A DNA stretch of 64,000 bases. Source: Engraulis encrasicolus. Taxonomy: Eukaryota; Chordata; Actinopteri; Clupeiformes; Engraulidae. Position 1 is the first letter of the stretch; each line of letters begins with the position of its first letter. The notes beneath the pieces were generated by a model that saw only the letters and a program-made list of their open reading frames with translations, did not search any database and was not told the DNA's origin. The stretch spans positions 5,369,349 through 5,433,348 of the forward strand of contig NC_085861.1 in the NCBI RefSeq assembly GCF_034702125.1, read 5' to 3'. The position numbers were made by a program, and so were the translations under genes. This document shows positions 23,217 through 36,632 of the stretch, piece by piece.

Positions 23217-23278
23217 CTGTCTGTATAGAATCGGTGACTTAAAGAAAGATCAGGTGGTTTGATCGGAGAGTGAAGCTT

Positions 23279-23308
23279 TAAAAAAAAAAAAAAATATATA
23301 TATATATA
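23279..23308. repeat. (A)n(TA)n tract
   Basis: A15 followed by TATATA; simple repeat. Confidence 0.9.
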
Positions 23309-23764
23309 AAAAATAAGAACTGTAATGAAGGACATCATGAAAATGAAACCCCCAAAAGCACATGTGTAATTAAGTAGTAGGCTATAATAAACACCAGACA
23401 GATTGGTGAGACAACTCCACAGGGAGAGGACAGAACTGTAGGGAGTAGAGCTACATGAATAATGACTTGTCTGCATCTGAACAATAACCTACCTGGTCCA
23501 GGCTCTATTAAATCTCTCATGGCCGCCCGGTGGACTGAGTGTGGGGGAGGAGATGGTATATTGCGCAAAGAATGTCTGGGTGGTAATTAACTGAACAGCT
23601 TGTGTGGCTATTTCCACATATGATGTACCTTCTAGGCACAGGCGACCAGATACTGGTAATTTGTTATCGGTTACATTGCTCAGTGAATAAGTTACATTCA
23701 TACACCAACTTAAGAGGCTGCCAAGAAGGCACCAAGTGTCCGGGGTTCACATGAGAAAGTGCTT

Positions 23765-24811
<1,047 letters not shown>

Positions 24812-26880
24812 CAGTGGTTCTCAAACTTTTTCCATCCTTCCCCCCTTTTCAGAGGGTCTGAATGCTTCCGATCCCCCCTGGCAGCACACAGTAGTACACT
24901 CTAAAAAGAGCTGGGTTATTACTTTGACTAAACCCCTGGGTCAATTGCTTTTCTATAAAAAATGGGTTAAATATAACCCATATTGGGTTATTTTTCTGAC
25001 CCATTACCTGGGTTATTGGCCAAACCCACATCAGCACCCAGGCCCTGGGTCATTTCAACCCTGTAATCTAAGTTATCTTGTCAACGATATTTGAATTTTG
25101 AATTTTACCGGTCGCCATTGCCAAAACGGCTACCGGGCTACCAACGTCCAGAAGAGAGGACATCGGATATCTGAAAGCATTGTTTCGGTAAGTGTGCGCC
25201 TTTTATGTAAACTTGCCATATATTGCTTTTCGCGATGTAGGCCTAAATGTGCGTCAGCCGTGAGTTCCTGTTTGTGGAAAGCAAAGGCACATTTCATAGA
25301 AAGTTACACATTTCGAGTAATAGGAGGAAACGGTATTAACTAGTCTTTTAAGGGGAGCAAATGAATAAGCACTTAGTCATAACTGCAGCAGTTTGCTGTC
25401 CTGTGGTGGATTTGGGAATATAGATGCTTGCTTTAATGAATTTTACAAATGTAGGCTACATTTCATTGGAAAGTTACATGTTCCTCCAGCCTTCGTCCAG
25501 GTTCTGTCAACGGTGGTTAGATAGTTAGCTACGGTAAGTCATAATGTTAGCCCTTCTGGGATTCATTTGGTTGCTATTTCGCTTAATATAGCTCATAACG
25601 GATGGTTGGCTGTCAGATTGGGTGGATACTTTTTAGGTAGATTGGGCTAAGTGTGTCCACTACACCAGCGATACCTAATGCAGGACGCTAAACTAACACA
25701 AATCTGACAAATTATATCTAGCCGCTACCAGAGATTTTTTTAGGAAGGGCCGCTACTTCACCTGCTCAACCCAACCTAGAATGCAATAACGACAGCATTT
25801 TCGTTTGGGGGGCAAGCTGGCATCTGAAGACTGTCAGAGTGTGTCTGTGTGAGTGACTCAGTGACTGTCTTCGGTTACCACAAGTGTCATGATAGTTCTA
25901 CATCAGGGAAGTCGATGAACTTTCTTCTTTTTTTGTATCACCTAGAACTAGTTTTGTGGGTGCAACTAAGTGCTTGTGTGACTTCGCCTGCGATATTCTG
26001 AGCTCACTGCGAGTCCGAACTCTGATAAAGGCAGAGGAAGAGCTCGCGCATAATATTACCGGCATGTTAGGTGTGGTAAGTCGCATCATGTGCTTGGTCA
26101 GCTTGCTTGGGCAAGAAAATGTTGTCGCGACAATGGTTTATTGTTTGTGTCAACTGACGTTTCTTGTCTCGGCTCGTATGTGCTATGTGCTTTGCTTGTT
26201 TGGTTAGCGTCGTAGCTTGTGTACTACATAACTGTTTGATTACCGTATGCGGATGAAGCTGGCTGCGTGGAAAACTGTTTACATTCACCTGTCGTTGTGT
26301 TCCAAAATCATAAGGCTTTAATGTGGAGGGTTATAGTTAGCCAATTTCTCTCTTTCACGAGCAGGGATTTGTTGCTTTGTTGACGCTACAGGGAAGTTTC
26401 CTGGTTTAAAGAAAGTTGTGGCTAGAGCTCTATTGGCAATAAGGCATCAGCTACTTCAACAAGCTATGCATGATAGCTGATATCAGCCGCAAATCGTGCG
26501 TGTGTAGTTGTCCCAGAGACCGTTTAGTTCTAGTGTGACTGTGCGATATTGTACTCTGTAGTATGTGCAGTATTTCCGAAGACTGGTTGGTTTATATTTT
26601 TGTTAATGCAAATGAAATATGTAAAGTTGTTGTGTGCACTACAGTAGTGAGACAAAAGCCTTTCATATATTTAGGTTGCCTGTATGTTTTGAAGGTGTGT
26701 CTGCAAAGCTCTGTAACGTTTTGTCTTTTTTTTTTTATCTCTTATGCTCTGGATAAGATGGACGTCTTTCCTCTGACCTGTTACCAAGACAGCTGGATGT
26801 GTAAGAAGCTGGAACTAAGTCACTGAAGAAGTAAACCGATGAAAACCGATTTGGATTGTCTGAGAGATGTAAGTGACTGA

Positions 26881-27848
26881 GTTCAGGACAAATGTGTATG
26901 TCAACTGTATTGTAGGCCTATTACTTTAACAACAAAATCACAATAACTGCTTATTTTTTGGCTGTAGGACACAAGTAAAAGGAGAAGAATGCTGCTCAGC
27001 TGGGTTGGCGAAGCTCTTGGATATCATCAGCACATGTATGAAGTAAGTTTTTTAAATGAATGCACAACAGCAGGCGTTAATGCGCGTGCACACACACACA
27101 CGCACACACACACACACACACAATGAGAGCTGGCCTGATATTGTTCTTTGATTCTGTGAATGTGTATGGAATGCCTACAGTACTGTCTGGTGTCACTTCA
27201 GACAATTTTGCAACGGTTTACTGTATGTTCTGTCTATTTGTCTGCCAAACTCTCGAACTTGTTATCTTTCTTTTTGTCTTCCTCTTTGGGCACCGGTAGG
27301 CACAGAGTCATTCCGGTAGGCACAGAGTCGTTCCTCGATGGACGTGATGACCTGGGACCAAAACCGCTTAATGTGTATGAGGCTGTGTCTGCATCGAGGG
27401 AAGAACCCAGCACTGAAATGTGAGTGTATGATCCAATAATTGTAAACATGGGTGCCAGTTTTACTATATATTTCACAGTAAAATCCCAATTACTATTACT
27501 CATAGTTATTCATTCTTTTTCTGCTGTAGGACACAAATGAAAGAAGAGTACTTCTGCTCTGCTGGGTCTGCGACACTACTTATCCGAGGAGTCCTCAAAC
27601 ATCAGGATGTAGGAAGTAAGATCTTTATATGTCATGCATAACAGCCCATGCGTGCACGCGCGCGCGCACACACGCGCGCGCACACACACGCACACACACA
27701 CACATATGCTCATACACACACGTACAAAACATGCGCATGCACACCCCACTCTACACCACACACAACCTTAAAGGAAAATCCCTACTAGTTTCAACATCCA
27801 ATTATATTGTTCTCACTACCACTGGCTTGTCAGGACCCAACAACGCAG
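26881..27848 (+). repeat. Exon cassette, tandem copy 1
   Basis: A 968-bp unit holding three exon-like blocks with splice signals: 26968-27041 (after 'ttttggctgtag'), ~27301-27420 (encoding a TESFLDGRDDLGPKPLNVYE block) and 27531-27616 (encoding TQMKEEYFCSAGSATLLIRG and on). It includes CA repeats at 27089-27122 and 27658-27722. The first block lacks ~14 bp relative to copy 2, and the acceptor of the second block is itself duplicated ('ggtaggcacagagtc' twice at 27295-27325). Confidence 0.65.
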
Positions 27849-28613
27849 TTCAGGATAAATGTGTATGTCAACTGTATTGTAGGCCTATTACTTTAACCAT
27901 GAAATCACAATAACTGCTTACTTTTTGGCTGTAGGACACAAGTAAAAGGAGAAGAATGCTGCTCAGCTGGGTCGGCGGTCACACTACTTATTCAAGAAGC
28001 TCTTGGATATCATCGGCATGTATAAAGTAAGTTTTTTTATAGCAATGCACAACAGCAGGCGTTAATGCGCGCGCACACACACACACACACACACAATGAG
28101 AGCTGGCCTGATATTTTTCTTTGATTCTGTGAATGTGTATGGAATGCCTACAGTACTGTCTGGTGTCACTTCAGACAATTTTGCAACGGTTTACTGTATG
28201 TTCTGTCTATTTGTCTGCCAAACTCTCAAACTTGTTGTCTTTCTTTTTGTCTTCCTCTTTGTGCACTGGTAGGCACGGAGTCGTTCCTCGATGGACGTGA
28301 TGACCTGGCACCAAAACCGCTTAATGTGTATGAAGCTGTGTCTGCATCGAGGGAAGAACCCAGCACTGAAATGTGAGTGTATGATCCAATAATTGTAAAC
28401 ATGGGTGCCAGTTGTACTATATATTTCACAGTAGAATCCCAATTACTATTACTCATAGTTATTCATTCTTTTTCTGCTGTAGGACACAAATGAAAGAGGA
28501 CGTCTTCTCTGCTGGGTCTGCGACACTACTTATCCTAGGAATCCTCAAACATCAGGATGTTGGAAGTAAGAGCTTTTTTATGTCATGCATAACAGCCCAT
28601 GCGTGCACGGACG

Positions 28614-28653
<40 letters not shown>

Positions 28654-28790
28654 AAACATGCACGTGCACACTCCACTCTACACCAAACACAGATAAACAC
28701 ACACAACCTTAAAGGAAAATCCCTACTAGTTTCAACATCTAATTATATTGTTCTCACTACCACTGGCTTGTCAGGACCCAACAGCCTCTT
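27849..28790 (+). repeat. Exon cassette, tandem copy 2
   Basis: Direct repeat of 26881-27848 (about 940 bp), beginning 'ttcaggataaatgtgtatgt' and ending after 'cttgtcaggacccaaca'. Exon-like blocks lie at 27934-28025, 28275-28373 and 28484-28569, with intron phases preserved (AT|G joins) and substitutions scattered throughout. Confidence 0.65.
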
Positions 28791-28995
28791 TTTTCCAGCC
28801 CTGTCCGTCATCTCATTCTAATGAGTGCATGATCTCTTTACATATAAAACAGACATAGCGTGTAGCACCCAAAATGCACATGCAGTCAAGTCAAAAATAA
28901 CATATATATAATTTCCCTAAACCATATTTATGATGACTGAGATGGAAGAGCCATGTCTTAATCATTAACACTTTTCTTTTGTTTTGCTTTTTCAA

Positions 28996-29128
28996 GACTT
29001 ATGGTGAGATGCCAAGAGCCGCCATGAGGGATATGCAACCTGCAGCTTCACCATGCTTTTGGGAGATCATGTACTACGTGAACCTTGAGTATCTACAAGC
29101 CAGCTACTTTAAGTTCTTGAAAGGGTAG
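28996..29128 (+). pseudogene. Terminal exon-like ORF in the CACTA-like element
   Basis: After a pyrimidine-rich acceptor (…tttgctttttcaag) the frame reads TYGEMPRAAMRDMQPAA, then FWEIMYYVNLEYLQASYF and stops at 29126. The MYYVNLEY block resembles the end of the SAMD3-like proteins that are very abundant in teleost genomes; this is a recollection-based inference. Upstream cassettes are partly out of frame, so a functional product is unlikely. Confidence 0.4.
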
Positions 29129-29805
29129 TGATGTCATTCAAGCCAGATCACGAGACAAGGTCCTGTACAAACTGTCAATCTAAATGTTGCGACATCCCTG
29201 TCAGTTCTTTTGGACTGAATACATGCTGTGTTTGAAATATATTATTCGGATAACTCCCCATCAGGGAATACCTTGTCTGTTAATGACAGATGGACATGCC
29301 ATTGACATGCCGTGCACACTTTGATGTTTTTTATTTTAATGTTTTCTATGTTTTCCAATGTTCTTTTTTTATTTATGTTCTGTTATATGCTGTTTTTGTA
29401 AGTACTGTATGGAATATAGTGACTGTAGAGACCAAGACAAATTTCAACCTGGGGACAAAAAGTTCACACCACTCTGTTAGCGCAGTTATGGATGCACTGT
29501 AAATTTTGTAATTAACCAAAAGTACGGTGAGAAGCCTGTTTGTGCAGATGGACCTGCTGGCGGGCCTGTTTACTCATAGCTAAAAAGCAACATATTATCT
29601 GTGCAAAAGCACATGGGCTCTTCGAAAAGGGGTTAAACATTTTAATGTGCTGTTTTACAGTGTGCTATACAAAAGGTAAGGTGAAACTATTTTTTTGAAA
29701 TTCTATAATTGTACAGTGTCACTGAAATCAAATGGTGCATTGGTAAAACTGAACCATTTCCTTTAATCCCGTTTAGCAGAGCCTATGTTTGATCTATACT
29801 GTCAC
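29129..29805. other. 3' part of CACTA-like element, no gene seen
   Basis: AT-rich sequence following the terminal exon-like ORF. It could act as 3' UTR; AATAAA occurs much later at 31581 next to a poly(A) run. Confidence 0.4.
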
Positions 29806-31364
29806 CAGTGATGCGCGGGTCGACGAAAAAACAAGACACACCCGACCGCTTTTTTCCCTAGTCCGCCCGCTTGCCCTGCCCGCAAGAAATATTCATGAAA
29901 AATATTGACCCGGCCCGCTTCCCGACCCGCCTTTGAAAATAGTAGCCATGCGTCTTTATGAACACCCTAGTGTCATTGGCAAAGCGCAATCACGTCAATA
30001 AAGGTCTCAGCATGGTTCACTTCCGAGGGGTCTGGATACACTTCACATCACAGAAAATGCTGAGCTGCATGTATAAGTTCGCTTAAATAGTTGATAGGGA
30101 ACAGGTAGGCTATGAAAACACCCATAGTGGCAATGTAGCCTACAACACTTTGTCTTCTTTTGGTTTGGTAGGCTACTACTCTGCTCTGTCCTTTACCTGA
30201 ACTGAAATTGGTTTCGCTTTTTCCTATCCCTCCTTCACCAGAGACCAAGCGGTTAATTTGGGAGTTTAGGAAAGATAATCGCGTCACGTGTGTGCACAAA
30301 CCACAAACGCAACCTGCGCCGCCTGGTGCCACTATAGGCAACGCTTGTCTTTCTAGCGCAAATGATCATTTAGCCCACACAAAGCGTGAACTTTCGTAAT
30401 CTTAGATGACTGCAATGTAAAGATCCATACATGATCACGTAGGCTGCAGAACCCTTCTCAACTGATTGACAGTTGCACTCACGATGCTACAACGCGACAT
30501 GCCCTGTCCAACAAAAAGTAGTCTATGTTGAATAGGCTAGATACAATTTTCTCACAAATTATTATTTTCTAATATGAGCATTTCGATCATAATATGTTTG
30601 TCTGTTACCCAGACTACCAAGTTTGCTTTTCATACAATGCTATTTTATTATTTAGGCTATTTATTTCTTTTAAGTGGCGATCGGCATTGTTCTTCCACTG
30701 TAGGCTAAATTACTCAAATGAGCACTGCATTCAAAGGGAATAGGCTAATAATTTGGACATTGTAGGCTATAGGCTAGCCTATTCTATTTCGACAATGTAG
30801 GCATAGCCACTCGAATCCCTACCTGTGGAGGAAATTAATCTGTAGCCTATGTTGGTGAGCAGACGGAGCCAGCCGTCAAGTGGATTGCCTATAGTCGTGG
30901 TATGACACAGGAAATGAAAACAAACTCTGTAAGCAACACATGAGTGCGAAACCATTACACTTGTATAAGAAAATATGTAGGCTATATCCATCACTGCACT
31001 GTTTAGAGAGCACCCTCTGTGTTCTTCAAAATGCACTCAATGGTTGCACCTGCTGCACCAGTTGCGCGCAGAAGATATTCGGCCGACGCATGAGCCATTA
31101 AGTCTCCTGCAGAGCGCGTGGCACCATCATAGTTATTCAGCCATATAAACTTTGATCTATTTAGCAAAAAATGTCCCTGTCTGCTAAAGTAAACTATAGC
31201 CTATTGGCTATAGCCTACTTTAAAATTCGGCATCATTTCAAAGGTCCTGACCGACCGCACCCGACCCGAATTTCATTAAAAATAATATTTCATAACCCGT
31301 GCCTGCGGTCGACCGCAGTTAACTGCAAGCGCCCGCTGATTTCGGGTCAGCCCGCGCATCACTG
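29806..31364. mobile_element. Nested 1.56-kb hAT element, perfect TSD
   Basis: CAGTGATGCGCGGGTCGAC at the left and GTCAGCCCGCGCATCACTG at the right. The exact 8-bp duplication ACTGTCAC lies at 29798-29805 and 31365-31372. The body contains many 'taggctat' motifs and no transposase frame, so it is non-autonomous. It is the youngest layer of this nest. Confidence 0.88.
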
Positions 31365-31580
31365 ACTGTCACCAATATTGTAATGACTGAGTTTTAACCT
31401 GTTACTCTTGGTAATGTCATAGCAATGTTGCTATGATGTAGTTGAGTCTTTTCAGTCATGAGTGATCAGTCTTGCTGATAACCCGTCTTTGCTATCATGT
31501 GTTAATGCTACACTGCTGTGATTTGCATCTTTATAGTATACTTTTATGAAATGTATTGTTAATTATCTTCATTGTTCAGC

Positions 31581-31600
31581 AATAAAAAAAAAGATCTGAA
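31581..31600 (+). promoter_or_regulatory. AATAAA followed by poly(A)
   Basis: 'cagcaataaaaaaaaagatc': a poly(A) signal with A9. It may terminate the captured-exon transcript, or reflect an ancestral cDNA end. Weak evidence. Confidence 0.3.
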
Positions 31601-32682
31601 ATATTATGCATTCTTGTATTTTGTTTTTTTTAAAATTGATCTTAATTAATGCATTGGTCAACAATTCTGGTATATTTCACCCGAATGTAATAATGCTAAG
31701 TCATAATTGTTTTGTGTAAATCCCCTTGCAATTTAAATACCCAATATTGGGTTAAAGTATGAACCCAACAAAGAAGTCAATATGACCCAACAATGTGGTA
31801 GCAGGTCTGACCCATTTAATGGGTTCTTTTAACACACAAATTGGGTCAGAATGACCCATTTAGTTGGTTTAGGGGAATGACCCAATGTGAGGGTTAAAAT
31901 ATTTTAACCCAGCCAAAGGGTAGGCCCAATACTGAACCAGGGCCTGGGTCAGATAATAACCCAATTTGGGTTGTTTTTGACCCAGGCTTTTTAAGAGTGT
32001 ACTCACGCAGACTGATTTTGCGATCACTGCACAGAATCAAAGGAAAGGTGACTGGTGATATTAAACAAAGAGGGACTGCAGTTGAATGCAGATGTGTGCT
32101 CATTTCCTATGCTTTTCAAATTCATGACAATTAATAATATAGGCCCTAATGTTGGTGAGGGCTTTAAACTTATTGACTTATTGGTGAGACAGGAAATTAT
32201 TTCCTTGGGGGAAAAACCCCAAAATCAGATGTCACAGGCCCCCCCTGAGATGCCTCCGCTTACGCCCCACTTTGAGAAACACTGATCTACAGAATGCGCC
32301 CAAAATAGCGCACATGCACTACTTGCAATGATATTATTCATTTAAAAGCTTTTTCAAATAAGTAACTGCATTTTTAAAAAAACTTGCACGCTTTTCACGT
32401 TCGCATTATCTCTCTGTGCCCTACTGTGCCCTTGTATAGCATTAGGTCAGCTGACGCCCCTGACCTTCCAGTCAATTTTCCAGTACAGCATGCAGGGCGC
32501 AGTACAACACCTTTGAGCTAAAGGTCCAGCCTGATAGCTCTGTGCTACTGATACTGTTTGAGGCTTCAAGAGGGAGGTTTACTGACTTCCTATCCTCCGC
32601 CGAACTCGGGAAAGGCTATTTTGTCAGGTGCGAGTTTATAATGCATCCATTGTGTTTTCCTTCCACATCAGATTATGCGCAG

Positions 32683-32685
<3 letters not shown>

Positions 32686-32777
<92 letters not shown>
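32686..32777. repeat. (CA)n microsatellite
   Basis: About 45 CA units. Confidence 0.97.
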
Positions 32778-32779
<2 letters not shown>

Positions 32780-33073
32780 ACATTATCGACTCAATCTGTT
32801 TTCCATGATGGTTTCCCCTTTTTCAGTCCTCTCAGAAGCTCCATGGTTACCGTCTGTTATTTTTGAGCTTTGAAGGCTTTCATGCTTTCATTTCTAAAAC
32901 GTAGTAGATTGAACAATGTTTCAGGAACAATTTGTGCTGAAATGGTAATTGGCATTTTCTCTCAGTTTCAATGCATTGACTTAAAAAAATAACAAAAGTG
33001 TCCCTGACATTATGTTAACTGTTACATTATTGTTAAAAGCTAAGGCCTTTTTATTTGCCAGATTTACTGAACT

Positions 33074-33158
33074 ATTCATTCATTCATTCATTGAATCATT
33101 CATTGAATCATTCATTCATTCATTCATTCATTCATTCATTCATTCATTCATTCATTCG
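33074..33158. repeat. (ATTC)n microsatellite
   Basis: About 20 tetranucleotide units with GAATC interruptions. Confidence 0.95.
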
Positions 33159-33589
33159 TTCAGTGTAGGTTTCAGTCTTTGTAAGTTTACAGTGTGTCAT
33201 CAATGCTATGCAAATGTCCTTGTCCATGTTGCATTCATCGTTTTTAATCATCATCCTCAATGTCTTTGGCTCAAATAAAAAATAAGTCTGCTAGTGCTGC
33301 ACCTGTCATTCATCTTAAGTCCAAAGTTATACTAAAACGGTTTACTGCTATCTCATACCATTTCTTTGTGATTTGTACATCAAAATGAAGCTTATTTTAA
33401 AGAGAACCCCTTCTCTCCTTTGGAGAAGATACAGAATATGTCAACATTCACACAGCAGCATGTTCTCACCTTTTATGTCCTTGGTAGGGAAAATGTGTTC
33501 ACATATAGCCCCTGGCTTCCTTACCTTTCCCCCCACTGAGAACACTATTAACCCATTGCCATTTCACATAGGATCAGGGTTTTTTCATC

Positions 33590-33817
33590 ATGTGCTGTTG
33601 TCATTTTCAAAAATAAATGTCTGTATGAGCACTGTCTATGTCCATACTGTCTTATGTCCATGTATGAGTACTGTCTATGTCTATACTGTCTATGTCCTTA
33701 CCTAGATTAGTCTATGTCTGCATGGGAAAGCAAGAAATGTAATTTCAAATTCTTTGTATGACCAGTGCATGTAAAGAAATTGACAATAAAGCCAACTTGA
33801 ACTTGAACTTGAACTTG
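33590..33817 (+). mobile_element. L2-like LINE 3' UTR with (ACTTGA)n tail
   Basis: Internal 'actgtctatgtc' repeats are followed by 'aatttcaaattctttgtatg', 'gacaataaagccaac' and then TTGAACTTGAACTTGAACTTGA. The tail matches 22553-22579. No coding part remains. Confidence 0.65.
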
Positions 33818-34159
33818 ATAATCAATGATCATTCACCCTCTCAATCGTACAGTGCAATGCACATTATGGGGTCTACAAAAGCATGTGGTGTCAAGTTTCC
33901 TTTGAGTAGGACTAAGAACCGTAAAGACATGTACTGAAATAGACCTTGTGGTTGGCTATGGACAGAACAGGCTGTACACAAATATAACCCCTATGCTATT
34001 TGTCAACTAAATACACACGTCTTGCAAATGTGCCTCTGTCTCCTTTTACTTCACTGCTCTCCTTCTCCCTTCATTAACCTCTCCAGTGAGATTTTAAGGC
34101 CAGATCCACACTAGAGCGTGGTGGGGAAGGCAGCAAGAAGACGGCTGTCTTTTTTGCCT
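33818..34159. other. No gene seen
   Basis: Unique-looking sequence with no coding or element signature. Confidence 0.4.
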
Positions 34160-34167
34160 AGTATCAG

Positions 34168-34443
34168 CAGGGCTGGACTGGCCATAGGGCATACAGGGCA
34201 TTTGCCCGGTGGACTGGTGAGGATTTTGGCCTGGTCCTCCCCTAAATGTAGCGCTAGCAATCCTCATGGCGCTATAGCACTCTCCGAGTCAGATTTAAAT
34301 ATTCATTTTGGCTGTTGTGGTCAAAAGGGCTCATAATAGATGACTAGAGATGTTGTCACAGGCCTCATTGTCCATCGCAATGCCTGGCGGACTGGTCTTG
34401 GCTGAAAATGCCCGGCCTGATCTCTCACCCCAGTCCAGCCCTG
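34168..34443. mobile_element. hAT MITE (CAGGGCTGGACTGG ends), perfect TSD
   Basis: CAGGGCTGGACTGGCCATAG at the left and CCCCAGTCCAGCCCTG at the right. The exact duplication AGTATCAG lies at 34160-34167 and 34444-34451. Its internal 'gggcatacagggcatttgcc' is the source sequence for the minisatellite at 44866-45476. Confidence 0.9.
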
Positions 34444-34811
34444 AGTATCAGGCAGTGTGTTCTACAGCGTCGGCGTGCGCAGCCAGTCCTGTTCAAAATA
34501 CCCCCCCCCCACCGCCGAAGCTAGTTTGCTACTTTGCCATTCATTTCAATGGGACACCGCCGGCCACTGCCGTCCAAATTCTGCTCGAGTTCTAATTGGA
34601 GCTTCCGTCCTGCCCCGCTTCCCCGCTCTGGTCTGAAATAGGCCTCAGGTGAGCTGCAGTTGCCTACCTATCCCCTGCCAGCGTGACCCATTTGTGAGGT
34701 ACACCCACATTTCCGCAGGTCATTCCCGCTCTCATTTTTCACTTCCACACCTGCACACCTGCACTCCCTCATGGGACGTGAACGCTCCTCTTAAAACGCC
34801 CTTGATCTAAC

Positions 34812-35049
34812 CAGGGCTGTACTATCGGAGAAATAGGGCCCGGGAACTTTTGACTTGAAGGGGCCCCTCATAATTAGCGGAGCAGAACTGACTCACCGGT
34901 GGGCTCGTCACCCTTGTAGGCCCCTATTTTCAGAAATATAAAAAGAAAAAAAAGTCTTTCTTTTTTTATATTTCTGAAAATAGGGGCCCACAAGGGTTGC
35001 GGGGCCCACCAAGAAAAGCCCGCTATGCCAGATGGCCAGTCCAGCGCTG
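34812..35049. mobile_element. hAT MITE with internal hairpin
   Basis: CAGGGCTGTACTATCGGAG to GGCCAGTCCAGCGCTG, with flanks GATCTAAC and GATCTACC (7 of 8). An internal ~70-bp palindrome at 34918-34988 ('cccctattttcagaaatata' and its inverse) is absent from the sister copy 23035-23216. Confidence 0.82.
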
Positions 35050-35492
35050 GATCTACCCATTAAATACAGTCTCTCCTTAAATGTCCTCAGTATCTCTCTT
35101 CTTGCTGAGATGCTGAGTTCAAAATGATTTGCTTATACTTGTGTTTTTTTTTCCTTTTTATTGTACACTGTACTGTGGTACAGAAAACAATTAAGTTTCA
35201 CTTAATTATCACAGATTCATACATGCTGAAGAATGAATTGAAAACATCAGAAGGTTTTTCAGAAGACTGGCAGTGTTAATAAATGTAAATAAGTATATTG
35301 TGGAAAATCTTTCCACCATTAAGACATTTTGTTATTTAAATGTTTTCTTTTCTGCCATATGCTGTGACAGTAGAAGCTTGAGAGTTCTCAGAACATCCCC
35401 CAAGCTGTCTGGCAGTTCTAGTTCTAGAAGGCAGCTGATGATGATGAGGGGACCCTGGGATGTCTTCTCTTCTCTGCCATCACTCTTGCTAC
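35050..35492. other. No gene seen
   Basis: AT-rich sequence between two hAT insertions. Confidence 0.4.
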
Positions 35493-35885
35493 CAGGGCCG
35501 GATTAAGATGGTGTGGGGCCCCTAGGCTACAGGTTGCTGTGCCCCCCCGAAGGCAAATTTCGTGACGAAACAAAATGTACATAGACAGTGTCATAATTAG
35601 GAGCTAGGAATTCGGTGTATCATGTCTACTAACTGCATTCAACACGACAGATTAGTTTTTCAATATTGCATCTTGTCACAATTCTGATTCCCCCCCACAC
35701 GTTTGTCAAGTCAGGGGGCCCCTGGCAGGTAGGGGCCCCTAGGCTGCAGCCATATCTAGCCTGTGGGGGCCCCCTGGCAGGTGGAGGGCCCTAGGCTGCA
35801 GCCATATCTAGCCTGTGGGGCCCTCCTGGCAGGTAGGGGCCCCTAGGCTGTAGCCATATCTAGCCTGTGCATTAATCCGGCCCTG
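35493..35885. mobile_element. hAT element with internal 50-bp tandem triplication
   Basis: CAGGGCCGGATTAAGATGG and TTAATCCGGCCCTG ends; flanks CTTGCTAC and TTTGCTAC match 7 of 8. Near the right end a unit of ~50 bp ('ggcaggtaggggcccctagg' to 'catatctagcctgtg') occurs three times. Relative of 3624-3889, which has one unit. Confidence 0.85.
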
Positions 35886-36632
35886 TTTGCTACAGTAAAC
35901 ACAGCTGCTCGACTGCAGGATGCACAACCGTGATTGAACGAACAGTTTATCCACTGGGATGAGGAGTGTTGGCAAAGAAAATTATAGTTTCAGCCACAAA
36001 ATGGCCGGGCTGTCTTCCAACCTTTCCAATTTGTGAGGGAAGCATGATGTTTGTTCCTGTGTTGTAGCTATTTAGAAATCAAAAGGAGGTTGGAAGTGGA
36101 AAAAGTCATCTTGACACAAAAGTATAAACATACGACTCAAATAAAAGCAGACAGACTCCTACACATCATGACATGTAGGCCTATTTTATTATTTTCTGAT
36201 GCCAAATTAACAGGATGCAGGAATGGTGCTGCAAAATGGCAAGTGTTTCATAGCTCAACATCACATGACTATTACCCAGGAGAAAACCCTGGATGCCTTG
36301 TGTTTGTGTTTGTTAATTAATGGGGTAAAGCCATGGGATTTCAGCTTAGAATATAAATAACACCGAATGCATGAACTGTAATACACATGTGCTCATCATC
36401 ATAATATAACTGTCATTCATTCCGATGCCTTGTCAGCTTATAATAATAAGTTGGCATGCTAAGAGGAAGAGGAACAATGGACGACCACATGACACATTTC
36501 AGCCATTGTCTCAGAACGTTTCTTTTGCTTTTGGAGGTTGGCTTAGCTCTTTGTACACTAGCCACTAGCCAGCCAACCTCCACTATAGAACCGCAACAGA
36601 ACACTGTCCTACAGTGTGTGTAAGTGAACTAA
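35886..36632. other. No gene seen
   Basis: No exon, RNA or transposon signal was recognised. Confidence 0.4.

Larger units (their letters stand above)
24898..31999. mobile_element. CACTA-like (EnSpm/CMC) element with captured, duplicated exons
   Basis: Starts CACTCTAAAAAGAGCTGGGT and ends ACCCAGGCTTTTTAAGAGTG, i.e. inverted CACTC termini with tandem GGGTTA/GACCCA subterminal motifs on both sides (24898-25070 and 31735-31999). A TA dinucleotide flanks both ends (24896-24897 and 32000-32001), compatible with the 2-3 bp duplication of CMC elements. No transposase was recognised. The interior has spliced-looking exons with GT/AG borders between about 25100 and 29128, and a 1.56-kb hAT insertion. 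Confidence 0.7.
24812..32284. mobile_element. Outer hAT element hosting the first transposon nest
   Basis: The left end CAGTGGTTCTCAAACTTTTT and right end TTGAGAAACACTG are typical hAT termini. The flanks ATCGCCAG (24804-24811) and ATCTACAG (32285-32292) match 6 of 8. Its own body is only ~85 bp at the left and ~285 bp at the right; everything between is the inserted CACTA-like element. Confidence 0.7.

Noticed and set aside
26563..26826. 87-codon frame as a separate host gene
   Set aside because: It lies within the CACTA-like element, is mostly intron-like, and has no recognised domain.
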